Under the pieces are notes generated by a model, which did not search any database, was not told the DNA's origin, and saw only the letters and a program-made list of their open reading frames with translations. A program made the translations under genes and the position numbers. A stretch of 20,532 nt of DNA from an uncultured Clostridia bacterium (GTDB lineage Bacteria > Bacillota > Clostridia > Oscillospirales > Ruminococcaceae), in the NCBI GenBank assembly GCA_947630315.1, contig CANRHA010000004.1:1-20532 (forward strand). Reading direction: 5' to 3'. This document shows, piece after piece, positions 13,808-20,532 of the stretch. Numbering within the stretch: the first letter of the stretch is position 1; each line of letters begins with the position of its first letter.

Positions 13808-14962
13808 TTAAAGAACTCTTACGCCGGTAACGCCGTCGATCTTCTCGATGTCCGAGGGCGTGACGACGCCGGTAACGTCGAGCATGGTGTAGGCCCAATC
13901 CTTTTTGGATTTTGAGGCGATGTTCTCGATATTTCCGCCGCCGGCAGAGATAACGCCGGTGATTTGGGTGATCAGCGCGGGAACGTTCTTATGGATAACG
14001 CAGACGAGGCAGTCGGCGGTCTTTGCAAGCTCGCAATCGGGCAGGTTGACCGAGTTGGTGATCTTGCCGGTCTCGAGGTAATCTATAAGCTCGCGCGCAG
14101 CCATGACCGCGCAGTTGTCCTCCGATTCGGGGGTGGACGCGCCGAGGTGAGGTATCGCAACAACGCCCTCTGCTCCTATAAGCGAATCGTTCGGGAAGTC
14201 GGTGATATATGCGGCGCACTTTCCGCTTGAAAGCGCGGCAAGGATATCCTCGGTATTAACAAGCTCGCCTCTCGCAAAGTTGAGAATGCGAACGCCGTCC
14301 TTCATCTTGAACAGGGCCTCGGCCTTAACGGTGTCCTTGGTGTCCTTGTTATACGGCAGGTGGAGGGTGATGTAATCCGCGGCGGCGTAAACGTCGTCGA
14401 GCGATTTTACTACCTTGACGCCCGGCTTTAAGTTGAGCGCCGCGCTTACCGACAGGAACGGGTCGTAGCCTATAACGCTCATGCCGAGGGAAAGCGCGGT
14501 ATTTGCGACCTTAACGCCTATTGCGCCGAGGCCGACTATGCCGAGGGTCTTGCCCATTATTTCGGGGCCGGCGAAGGCCGCCTTGCCTTTTTCAACGAGC
14601 TTCGAGACCTCGTCGCCCTTGCCCTTTAAGGTCTTCGCCCAATCTATTGCGGCGGGGATCTTTCTTGACGTCAGCAGAAGGCCGGCGATGACAAGCTCCT
14701 TAACGGCGTTTGCATTCGCGCCGGGGGTGTTGAATACGCATATGCCCTCCTCGGAGCAGCGGTCGACGGGAATGTTGTTCACGCCCGCGCCGGCTCTGGC
14801 TATAGCCTTGAGGGTCGGGGCGAGCTTCTCCTCGAGCATATTTGCCGAGCGGACCATTATGCCGTCGGGCGATTCCGCGGCGTCGGTAACGTTGTACTTT
14901 TCCCTGTCAAAGAGGTCTGTGCCGCAGGCGGCGATCTTATTTAATGTCAGAATGTTAAACAT
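13808..14962 (-). CDS. serA: D-3-phosphoglycerate dehydrogenase SerA
   Basis: NAD-dependent first enzyme of serine biosynthesis, oxidising 3-phosphoglycerate to 3-phosphohydroxypyruvate. The 384 residues represent the short clostridial form with a single C-terminal ACT domain (about 317-384), rather than the 525-aa B. subtilis form. Seen: ARAGAGVNNIPVD, the NAD loop GLGAIG (144-149), R231 in NFARGELV, and H272 in PHLGASTPES. The acidic catalytic position, usually Glu in DVFxxEP, appears here as Asp259 in DFPNDS, a conservative change I believe is common in this subfamily. AAAGGAAG lies about 6 bases before the ATG. It lies downstream of serC, separated by a GC-rich spacer. Confidence 0.94.
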   Translation of the reverse strand: MFNILTLNKIAACGTDLFDREKYNVTDAAESPDGIMVRSANMLEEKLAPTLKAIARAGAGVNNIPVDRCSEEGICVFNTPGANANAVKELVIAGLLLTSRKIPAAIDWAKTLKGKGDEVSKLVEKGKAAFAGPEIMGKTLGIVGLGAIGVKVANTALSLGMSVIGYDPFLSVSAALNLKPGVKVVKSLDDVYAAADYITLHLPYNKDTKDTVKAEALFKMKDGVRILNFARGELVNTEDILAALSSGKCAAYITDFPNDSLIGAEGVVAIPHLGASTPESEDNCAVMAARELIDYLETGKITNSVNLPDCELAKTADCLVCVIHKNVPALITQITGVISAGGGNIENIASKSKKDWAYTMLDVTGVVTPSDIEKIDGVTGVRVL

Positions 14963-14990
14963 GTCTTTCTTCCTTTCGGGATTTTTTGGA

Positions 14991-15068
14991 GCGGCGGCTG
15001 AACGGGAGGGGAGGGTGGGTGGGCGCTGGCGCCCTGGGGTTAGCGGGAAATGCCAGTGAAGCCGCCGC
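14991..15068. repeat. GC-rich nested inverted repeat and G-quadruplex motif in serC-serA spacer
   Basis: Outer arms GCGGCGGCT (14991-14999) and AGCCGCCGC (15060-15068) are exact complements. Inside lie a plus-strand G-run array at 15004-15023 (five runs of at least three G with 1-base loops) and a GGGCGC/GCGCCC hairpin at 15021-15034. For serCA transcription the G-rich strand is the template and the RNA is C-rich. Confidence 0.65.
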
Positions 15069-15081
15069 GACGGGCAGGCTG

Positions 15082-16161
15082 TCAGGCGTTCTCGGCCTCA
15101 AACTTGGCCATGAACTCGACGAGCTTCTTTACGCCTTCGATCGGCATGGCGTTGTAGATGGATGCTCTCATGCCGCCGACGGAGCGGTGGCCCTTTATGT
15201 TGATAAGCCCGGCCTTCTTGGCCTCAGATACGAACTTTGCGTCAAGCTCATCGGAGCCGGTCACGAACGGAATGTTCATCATCGAGCGATCCTTGCCCTG
15301 GACGGTGGGCTTGAAGAGCTTGGAGCCGTCTAAGAAGTCGTAGAGGATCTTTGCCTTCTCGGCGTTGATCTTCGCCATAGCCTCAAGGCCGCCCTTTTCC
15401 TTGACCCAATCAAGAACCAGGCCGAGGATATAGATGCCGTAGGTCGGCGGGGTGTTGTACATCGAGCCGTTTTCTGCGTGAGTTTTATAGTTGAACATCG
15501 TCGGGGTGATGTCGCGGGCGTTGCCGATAAGATCTTCGCGGATAATTACGACCGTAAGACCCGCAGGACCCATATTCTTCTGCGCGCCGGCATATATCAG
15601 CCCATACTTGGTTACGTCAACAGGTTCGGATAAGATCGCGCTCGACATATCCGCGACAAGCGGAACGCTGCCGGTGTCGGGAAGCTCGGAGAACCTTGTG
15701 CCGTAGATGGTGTTGTTGTAGCAGATGTGGAAATAATCGGCGTCGGGGGTGAAATCGGCCTTGTTGAGCTCGGGAATGTAGGAGAAGGTCTTGTCTTTGG
15801 AACTTGCAACTACCTTGCATTCGCCGTATCTCGACGCCTCCTGGTAGGCCTTTGTGGCCCACTGGCCGGTGAGAACGAAATCAGCCTTGCCGCTTTTATT
15901 CATAAGGTTAAGGGGGATCATCGCAAACTGACTCGACGCGCCGCCCTGTAAGAACAGTACCTTGTAGTTGTCGGGGATGGACATAACCTCGCGGAGCTTG
16001 GCCTCGACAGAATCAATAATAGCCTGATACTCCTTTGAACGGTGCGACATCTCCATTACCGACTGGCCGGAATCGCCGTATTCAAGCATTTCGTCGGCGG
16101 CACGCTTTAAAACCTCCTCGGGAAGCATAGCCGGGCCGGCGCTGAAATTGTAAACTCTCAT
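15082..16161 (-). CDS. serC: Phosphoserine aminotransferase SerC
   Basis: PLP-dependent transaminase that converts 3-phosphohydroxypyruvate and glutamate to phosphoserine, the step after SerA. The ATG at 16161 (359 aa) has AGGAGG 7 bases upstream and gives the family N-terminus MRVYNFSAGPAMLP. Seen: LFLQGGASSQFAMIPLNL, VADMSSAILS, and the PLP Schiff-base lysine K195 in YAGAQKNMGPAGL. NTPPTYGIYILGLVLDW and the C-terminal GHRSVGGMRASIYNAMPIEGV are also present. It is the first gene of a serC-serA operon with a consensus promoter. No serB is seen in this window. Confidence 0.97.
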   Translation of the reverse strand: MRVYNFSAGPAMLPEEVLKRAADEMLEYGDSGQSVMEMSHRSKEYQAIIDSVEAKLREVMSIPDNYKVLFLQGGASSQFAMIPLNLMNKSGKADFVLTGQWATKAYQEASRYGECKVVASSKDKTFSYIPELNKADFTPDADYFHICYNNTIYGTRFSELPDTGSVPLVADMSSAILSEPVDVTKYGLIYAGAQKNMGPAGLTVVIIREDLIGNARDITPTMFNYKTHAENGSMYNTPPTYGIYILGLVLDWVKEKGGLEAMAKINAEKAKILYDFLDGSKLFKPTVQGKDRSMMNIPFVTGSDELDAKFVSEAKKAGLINIKGHRSVGGMRASIYNAMPIEGVKKLVEFMAKFEAENA

Positions 16162-16211
16162 GTATATTCCTCCTGTTATATAATATGCGCATGGTAATGC
16201 TTTATGCATGA

Positions 16212-16240
16212 ATTATACACCAACGGCGCACAAGTGTCAA
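16212..16240 (-). promoter_or_regulatory. Consensus promoter of serC-serA
   Basis: Minus strand TTGACA (16235-16240), 17-base spacer, TATAAT (16212-16217): a perfect consensus about 50 bases before the serC ATG. No T-box or riboswitch fits in the short leader. A second TTGACA lies upstream at 16272-16277 without a good -10. Confidence 0.9.
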
Positions 16241-16296
16241 TCAGTGAAAGACAAAAAGATTTAGCACACATTGTCAACATATTCGGCAAAATCGCC

Positions 16297-16334
16297 AAAA
16301 AACAGCAAAGGCGCCCAAATCGGACGCCTCTGCT
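16297..16334 (-). terminator. Terminator of the surface protein gene
   Basis: On the minus strand a 13-bp stem (16322-16334 with 16304-16316, two G.U pairs) with a 5-base loop is followed by G and six T (16297-16302). It begins about 40 bases after the stop codon. Confidence 0.88.
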
Positions 16335-16372
16335 GCAAGAAGTGGTTTATACAATTACGAGGATGTCTGTGA

Positions 16373-18820
16373 TCAGTGCTTGCGGGAAGCTGCAGCAACG
16401 GCAGCGGCGGCAAGCATAGGAAGAACGGCTAAAGCAAGACCGGTCTTCGGGTTTTCGTCTTCCTTGGGGGTCTCGACCTCGTCGGAAACGTTCATGTCAT
16501 CGCCCTCGGTATCATCTTCCTGGGTTTCGGGAGCCTCGGTAGGAACATCAACGGTAACATCGGTTGCAGGGGTGCTGTTGTTCAGAACAGTGTAGCCGCA
16601 AACGGTGCAGAAGCCGTTGGCATTGAACTCGTGAGGCATGGTTATCATGCTGCCGTCAGCAAGGAGGAAACCGTGGTACTCGTTGCCGAGCTGGATAGGA
16701 TAGCCAAAGCCGAGGCCGGGAACGTTCGGGAGACCCGGGATAGCGGGATTGGTAGGCTTGGTGGCCTTTTTGGTGAGGACTTCAATCTTAGCGATAGTCG
16801 CGCCTTCAACGGTTATAGAAGCTATAGTTCTGGTAGGATCAACAGCGACGAGCGTGCAAGGTGCAACGGCATCGACCTTAACGGAATTAACAGCGGGAGT
16901 CGAGTCTTTTCTTGCGATAAGTACGGTGGAAGACTTGATAGACTCTCCTTCCTTTGCATGCCATATCTGGCACCAAATAGAGGTGAAGTTTTCAACAGTA
17001 ACCGGTGTGCCGTCGGCAAGTTTGCCGAATATATCTTTTACATAAGCGCCTACTTCAAGTTCGCCCGTCTCGGAACCGACATTGCCGTTCCAGTTGGTAG
17101 CGTCATTGAGGCCGATCTGCCACGCAGAATAGTCTACGCCGTCAGCAGGAACGACAGCAGCATAGATGTAGTCGTCTGCTTCAAGATCATAAGATTCATT
17201 GGCAAGTCTTGCGAATGTAGCGTCGGGATCTCCGCCCCAAGACGGAACAGCCGCTGTAAGCTCTTTGCCATTGATTTCGTTAATAACCTCATAGCCCTCG
17301 GGGATATGGGGGTTAACTTCTTCGGGAACGTAGTTTACGATAATGGTAGCGCCTTCGTCAACATCGCCGTCGAATACTACATGTACATACTCAGCGTCCT
17401 CAATAGGAGCGGTAGGAGTGAAGACACCCTCTTCGATTGTACCCTTAACTTCGGTAGCGTCGTAGTCGTCCTCGTGGTCGCACTTTTTAGGCTCGGGTTT
17501 ATAATTGATAGTTATCTTGAAATCTTTGTAAGTAAGAGAAGCTTCCTTGGTGTCAAGTCCGCTCGGGAGGTTCTCTCCATCGATATAAAGCTGAATAATC
17601 CAGTTGTTTGAAGTGCCGATCTTAGCGGCGGGAACCTCAAGCTTGAGGGTGCCGTCAGCTTCGGGAGAGATGTAGAGTCCGGCGGCGGTCCAGGGGTCCA
17701 TTATGGCAACGTCGGAGCCAATCTTGGTAACGTCTATTTTTTTGCCGTCGGCGACTGCGCCGGTAACGGTAAGCTCAACTACGAAGGATTCGATAGTAGA
17801 GGGGTCCTTTACTGCGTTTACATCGTCAAGAGGAATGTTTATCTGGAAGTTGCCCTGTTTGCCTCCGTCCCAAGTGGCCTTTTCAAGCTTAACGGTGGTT
17901 CCGTCCTCGTCGCCCTCGCCGCCGGAAGAAACGGGGGCAAGAACGCAGATATACATATCGGCGGGTTCAAGATCCTGATCAGCTAAGGGATTGCTGTTGA
18001 AGCAGATCTGATACCATGAGCTGTTGGAAATATCATTCTTGTTCCAAGCGTCAACTACAGCAGCGCCGGGGATTGTGAAAACATCACCCTCATAGCTGCC
18101 GCCGTCAACCGTAAGGCCGCTGCTATGTTCTGCGTTCTGAAGAATAAACTGCGCCCAAGTGAAAGTGTAATCGACGTCGTCAATAACGATCATAACGGTC
18201 GCATCTTCAGCGCTGCAGGCTTTGATAAAATCATCGGCCTTTTCCTGCAGAAGGATGGTCGTCCACTCGCCTTTGTAACCTGCATAGGTTTCTTCAAACA
18301 GAACTTGGAGCTCTTCTCCTTCGCCGCCTTCTTCTGCGGCCTTGGGGGCGGTAACAGAAATAGTCATGTCATGTACGTCTTTTTCGCTACCGGTGTTAAT
18401 GTAAAATTCGCAATCAGCAACTGCGGAAAGGTCGGGGGCGTTCTTTTCAACGATTGCTAAAAGATCAGCGCCCGAAACAGTGCAAGTCTTAGCGGTCGCA
18501 TCATGTACAGCGGTTGTCGTCGCTTCGGTAATGTTTTCATCGCCATTCTTAAAGCCGATCTGAATGCCCCAGCCAACACTACCGGTATAAGTAGCAGTTA
18601 CAACAGAGCCCTCGGTTTCAAGAGCCGCAAGCAGCTTCTCAAATTCCTCGGCATGCCATTTCTTGCTAATGTTATGCCAGTTTGAATCATAGTCTTTCCA
18701 TGTGTAAGTGTAAATTTCTTCGGTTTCGGCAGTTTCGTTTGCCGCCGCGAAGACATTCACGCTGACCAAAGACAGAACCATTGCCAATGCAAGAAGCACG
18801 GCAAGAATTTTCTTTGTCAT
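16373..18820 (-). CDS. Secreted, wall-anchored modular surface protein
   Basis: An 815-residue exported protein from the ATG at 18820, with AGGAGG upstream. The signal peptide is residues 1-26 (MTKKILAVLLALAMVLSL...VFA). The C-terminal anchor has NPKTG at 790-794, a hydrophobic stretch 795-811 and a basic SRKH end, an LPxTG-like sortase signal. The middle holds four related modules of about 120-130 aa (35-158, 171-297, 308-440, 520-637). Each has a W-x(2-3)-Q-[IL] core and the first two end in strands MTISVTAP and MYICVLAP. Acidic EEGGEGEE and GGEGDEDG linkers separate some. A CDHEDDYD stretch (447-454) and a HEFNANGFCTVCG knuckle (730-742) resemble elements of other clostridial surface proteins. 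A Thr/Glu/Asp-rich stalk (750-788) precedes the anchor. A carbohydrate-binding role is only a guess; no sortase is nearby. Confidence 0.85.
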   Translation of the reverse strand: MTKKILAVLLALAMVLSLVSVNVFAAANETAETEEIYTYTWKDYDSNWHNISKKWHAEEFEKLLAALETEGSVVTATYTGSVGWGIQIGFKNGDENITEATTTAVHDATAKTCTVSGADLLAIVEKNAPDLSAVADCEFYINTGSEKDVHDMTISVTAPKAAEEGGEGEELQVLFEETYAGYKGEWTTILLQEKADDFIKACSAEDATVMIVIDDVDYTFTWAQFILQNAEHSSGLTVDGGSYEGDVFTIPGAAVVDAWNKNDISNSSWYQICFNSNPLADQDLEPADMYICVLAPVSSGGEGDEDGTTVKLEKATWDGGKQGNFQINIPLDDVNAVKDPSTIESFVVELTVTGAVADGKKIDVTKIGSDVAIMDPWTAAGLYISPEADGTLKLEVPAAKIGTSNNWIIQLYIDGENLPSGLDTKEASLTYKDFKITINYKPEPKKCDHEDDYDATEVKGTIEEGVFTPTAPIEDAEYVHVVFDGDVDEGATIIVNYVPEEVNPHIPEGYEVINEINGKELTAAVPSWGGDPDATFARLANESYDLEADDYIYAAVVPADGVDYSAWQIGLNDATNWNGNVGSETGELEVGAYVKDIFGKLADGTPVTVENFTSIWCQIWHAKEGESIKSSTVLIARKDSTPAVNSVKVDAVAPCTLVAVDPTRTIASITVEGATIAKIEVLTKKATKPTNPAIPGLPNVPGLGFGYPIQLGNEYHGFLLADGSMITMPHEFNANGFCTVCGYTVLNNSTPATDVTVDVPTEAPETQEDDTEGDDMNVSDEVETPKEDENPKTGLALAVLPMLAAAAVAAASRKH

Positions 18821-18851
18821 AATATGACCTCCTAATTCATTTTTCATTGTG

Positions 18852-18869
18852 CGTGCCCTAATCGGCACG
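18852..18869 (-). promoter_or_regulatory. 5' end hairpin of the surface protein mRNA
   Basis: CGTGCC, 6-base loop, GGCACG on the minus strand. It starts about 8 bases from the predicted transcription start and lies about 25 bases before the ribosome binding site. It could protect the 5' end of the mRNA. Confidence 0.45.
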
Positions 18870-18882
18870 ATACCACGTTCAT

Positions 18883-18911
18883 ATAATGCCACAAACATTT
18901 GAAGTTGTCAA
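18883..18911 (-). promoter_or_regulatory. Promoter of the surface protein gene
   Basis: Minus strand -35 TTGACA (18906-18911), 17-base spacer, -10 CATTAT (18883-18888). The region upstream is strongly A/T-rich. Confidence 0.7.
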
Positions 18912-18992
18912 GTATTTTCTTGAATTTTTGTGATATTTTTAATATTTTCCTCCTCGGGTTAGATATTTTCACCAAAGAATTGCCGAAAATGC

Positions 18993-19021
18993 TTGACTTT
19001 AACGCCCCGCAGGATTATTAT
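18993..19021 (+). promoter_or_regulatory. Promoter of glyS
   Basis: -35 TTGACT (18993-18998), 17-base spacer, -10 TATTAT (19016-19021). The leader to the ATG at 19050 would be only about 22 bases, leaving no room for a T-box. Confidence 0.75.
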
Positions 19022-19049
19022 TAAAGAAAAATTCTTGAGGAGTAAGCGT

Positions 19050-20429
19050 ATGGATAATTCACTTAAGTCGATGGCAAAAATCGTTGAGCTTTGCAAGGGC
19101 AGAGGTTTTATCTTCCCCGGCAGCGACATTTACGGCGGCCTTGCTAATACATGGGATTACGGCCCGTTAGGTTCAAGGCTCAAAAATAACGTTAAGGATA
19201 CATGGCGCAAAAGGTTCATTCAGGAACGCAAAAACAGCTTCGAGGTCGACGCAGATATTTTAATGCACCCCCGCGTATGGGAGGCCTCGGGGCATGTAGC
19301 AAGCTTCTCCGACCCCCTTTTGGACTGCAAAGAATGCAAGACCCGCCACCGCGCAGACAATCTGATCGAAGCCTTCGACCCCGACAGTCACCCCGATTCG
19401 ATGACCAAGCAGGAAATGTTTGAGTACATCAAGGCACATCACATTCCCTGCCCGAAATGCGGAAAACATAACTTTACCGAAATACGCGAGTTCAACCTTA
19501 TGTTCCAGACCTTCCGCGGCGTTACAAACGATTCAAAAAGCGTGATATACCTAAGGCCCGAAAACGCCCAGGGTGAATATGTGAACTTTTTAAACGTCCA
19601 GCGCACAATGCGCGCAAAGCTGCCCTTTTCTATCGGCCAGATAGGCAAGGCTTTCAGAAACGAGATCACCCCCGGCAACTTCACCTTCCGCACGATAGAG
19701 TTTGAACAGATGGAGTTCCAGACCTTCTGCAAGGAGGGCACCGACGCCGAGCTGTACGAGTACTTCAAGGAATACGGCAGAAAGTACTTTGAAGACCTCG
19801 GCCTCGCCCCCGATCATTTGAGATTCCACGACCACGAAAAACTCGCCCACTACGCAAAGGCCGCCTGCGATATCGAGTTCCTGTTCCCGTTCGGCTGGGG
19901 AGAGATAAACGGCACCCACAACCGCACCGACTTCGACCTCACCCGCCATCAGGAATACAGCGGCACGAATATGAGCTACCTCGACCCCGAGACCAACGAG
20001 AGATTTATTCCTTATATTATAGAATCGACCTACGGCCTCGACAGAACGGTTCTGGCGCTTTTATGCGAAGCCTACGACGAGGAAGTAATAGACGCCGAAA
20101 AGAACGACGTCAGAACGGTTTTACATCTTAAACCCGCCATCGCGCCGTATAAGTGCGCGGTGCTGCCGCTCTCCAAAAAGCTCTCCGAGGACGCCATGAA
20201 GGTATACGACCGTCTCTCAAAAATGTTCATGACCGACTTTGACGAGACCGGCTCGATAGGCAAGCGCTACCGCCGCGAAGATGAAATAGGCACGCCCTAC
20301 TGCGTGACGGTGGACTTCGACACCGCAAACGACGGCTGCGTTACCGTAAGAGACCGCGACAGCATGGAGCAGGTGAGAATGCCTATAGACGAGGTAGGAA
20401 AGTATATCTCGGATAAGCTCGCCTGGTAA
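19050..20429 (+). CDS. glyS: Glycyl-tRNA synthetase, single-chain type
   Basis: Class II synthetase that charges tRNA-Gly. The 459 residues start at the ATG at 19050, with GAGGAG 7 bases upstream. A longer in-frame reading from 18993 would begin inside the promoter. This is the alpha2 form, as in eukaryotes and many Firmicutes, not the E. coli-type alpha2beta2 GlyQ/GlyS pair. Seen: the N-terminal KIVELCKGRGFIFPGSDIYGG and WDYGPLGSRLKNN, then a zinc-like CKECKTRHRADNL and CPKCGKHNFTE insertion. Class II motif 2 (GKAFRNEITPGNFTFRTIEFEQMEFQ) and motif 3 (STYGLDRTVLALL) follow. The C-terminal anticodon-binding domain begins APYKCAVLPL. It is monocistronic, with its own promoter and terminator. 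Confidence 0.97.
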   Translation: MDNSLKSMAKIVELCKGRGFIFPGSDIYGGLANTWDYGPLGSRLKNNVKDTWRKRFIQERKNSFEVDADILMHPRVWEASGHVASFSDPLLDCKECKTRHRADNLIEAFDPDSHPDSMTKQEMFEYIKAHHIPCPKCGKHNFTEIREFNLMFQTFRGVTNDSKSVIYLRPENAQGEYVNFLNVQRTMRAKLPFSIGQIGKAFRNEITPGNFTFRTIEFEQMEFQTFCKEGTDAELYEYFKEYGRKYFEDLGLAPDHLRFHDHEKLAHYAKAACDIEFLFPFGWGEINGTHNRTDFDLTRHQEYSGTNMSYLDPETNERFIPYIIESTYGLDRTVLALLCEAYDEEVIDAEKNDVRTVLHLKPAIAPYKCAVLPLSKKLSEDAMKVYDRLSKMFMTDFDETGSIGKRYRREDEIGTPYCVTVDFDTANDGCVTVRDRDSMEQVRMPIDEVGKYISDKLAW

Positions 20430-20466
20430 GCCGCTCGGGATATATCCGCCAAAAAATGAAAATCTG

Positions 20467-20505
20467 CGCCCCCGCTTTCCGCCAAGGGATTCGGGGGCGA
20501 TTTTT
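20467..20505 (+). terminator. Terminator of glyS
   Basis: 8-bp stem CGCCCCCG/CGGGGGCG (20467-20474 with 20492-20499) and a 17-base loop, followed by A and five T. The last bases of the window (AAGGAGA) resemble a ribosome binding site for a gene beyond the edge. Confidence 0.85.
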
Positions 20506-20532
20506 ATTCTTCATCTGAAAAACTCAAGGAGA

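Noticed and set aside
16631..17611. Long plus-strand open frame (326 codons) opposite the surface protein gene
   Set aside because: The minus-strand reading has a signal peptide, internal modules, a sortase-type anchor, promoter and terminator. The plus-strand reading has none of these.
18961..19049. T-box riboswitch before glyS
   Set aside because: The promoter at 18993-19021 leaves a leader of about 22 bases, too short for a T-box, and no T-box sequence is seen.

Overview
The window reads as chromosomal DNA of an anaerobic, spore-former-related Firmicute, probably class Clostridia near Oscillospirales/Ruminococcaceae. This is inferred from the nusA-infB operon with rnpM and ylxQ, spoVG, a Firmicute-type LexA, the short clostridial SerA, an NPKTG-anchored surface protein, purine-rich ribosome binding sites and consensus sigma-A promoters. 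The GC content looks moderate by eye. It is mostly core genome. I see no insertion sequence, phage gene, CRISPR array or rRNA, and no gene-free stretch longer than 300 bases.

Region 1 (1-8575, minus strand) is one long translation/RNA-processing operon. In transcription order it is rimP, nusA, rnpM (ylxR), ylxQ, infB, rbfA, nrnA, truB, ribF and gltX (cut by the left edge). Many junctions overlap by 4-20 bases, so translation is probably coupled. A consensus promoter lies at 8470-8497, and the leader carries a 13-bp hairpin.

Region 2 (8576-10046) holds a membrane protein with the fold signature of a SipW-like signal peptidase but without its catalytic Ser and His (minus strand). Divergent from it, a perfect TTGACA-17-TATAAT promoter drives tRNA-Thr(CGT) and tRNA-Gly(CCC), which end in a terminator fused to a perfect palindrome.

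Region 3 (10047-13800) has a repeat-rich spacer, an Ap4A-hydrolase-like Nudix gene (+), spoVG (-), then murC, lexA and an ADP-ribose pyrophosphatase-like Nudix gene (+). 7-nt-period repeats lie on both sides of the first Nudix gene.

Region 4 (13764-16334, minus strand) is a serine biosynthesis operon, serC then serA. The two genes are separated by an odd GC-rich spacer with a five-run G-quadruplex motif on the plus strand. A perfect consensus promoter lies upstream of serC.

Region 5 (16297-20532) has a large secreted, wall-anchored protein (minus) built of four related modules. It is divergent from a single-chain glycyl-tRNA synthetase (+), which has its own promoter and terminator and no room for a T-box.

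The most noteworthy items are the predicted dead SipW-like protein, the modular surface protein, the leader hairpin of the rimP-nusA operon, the G-quadruplex spacer in serCA, and the heptad repeats around the Nudix gene. None of these amounts to a clear new multi-gene system.
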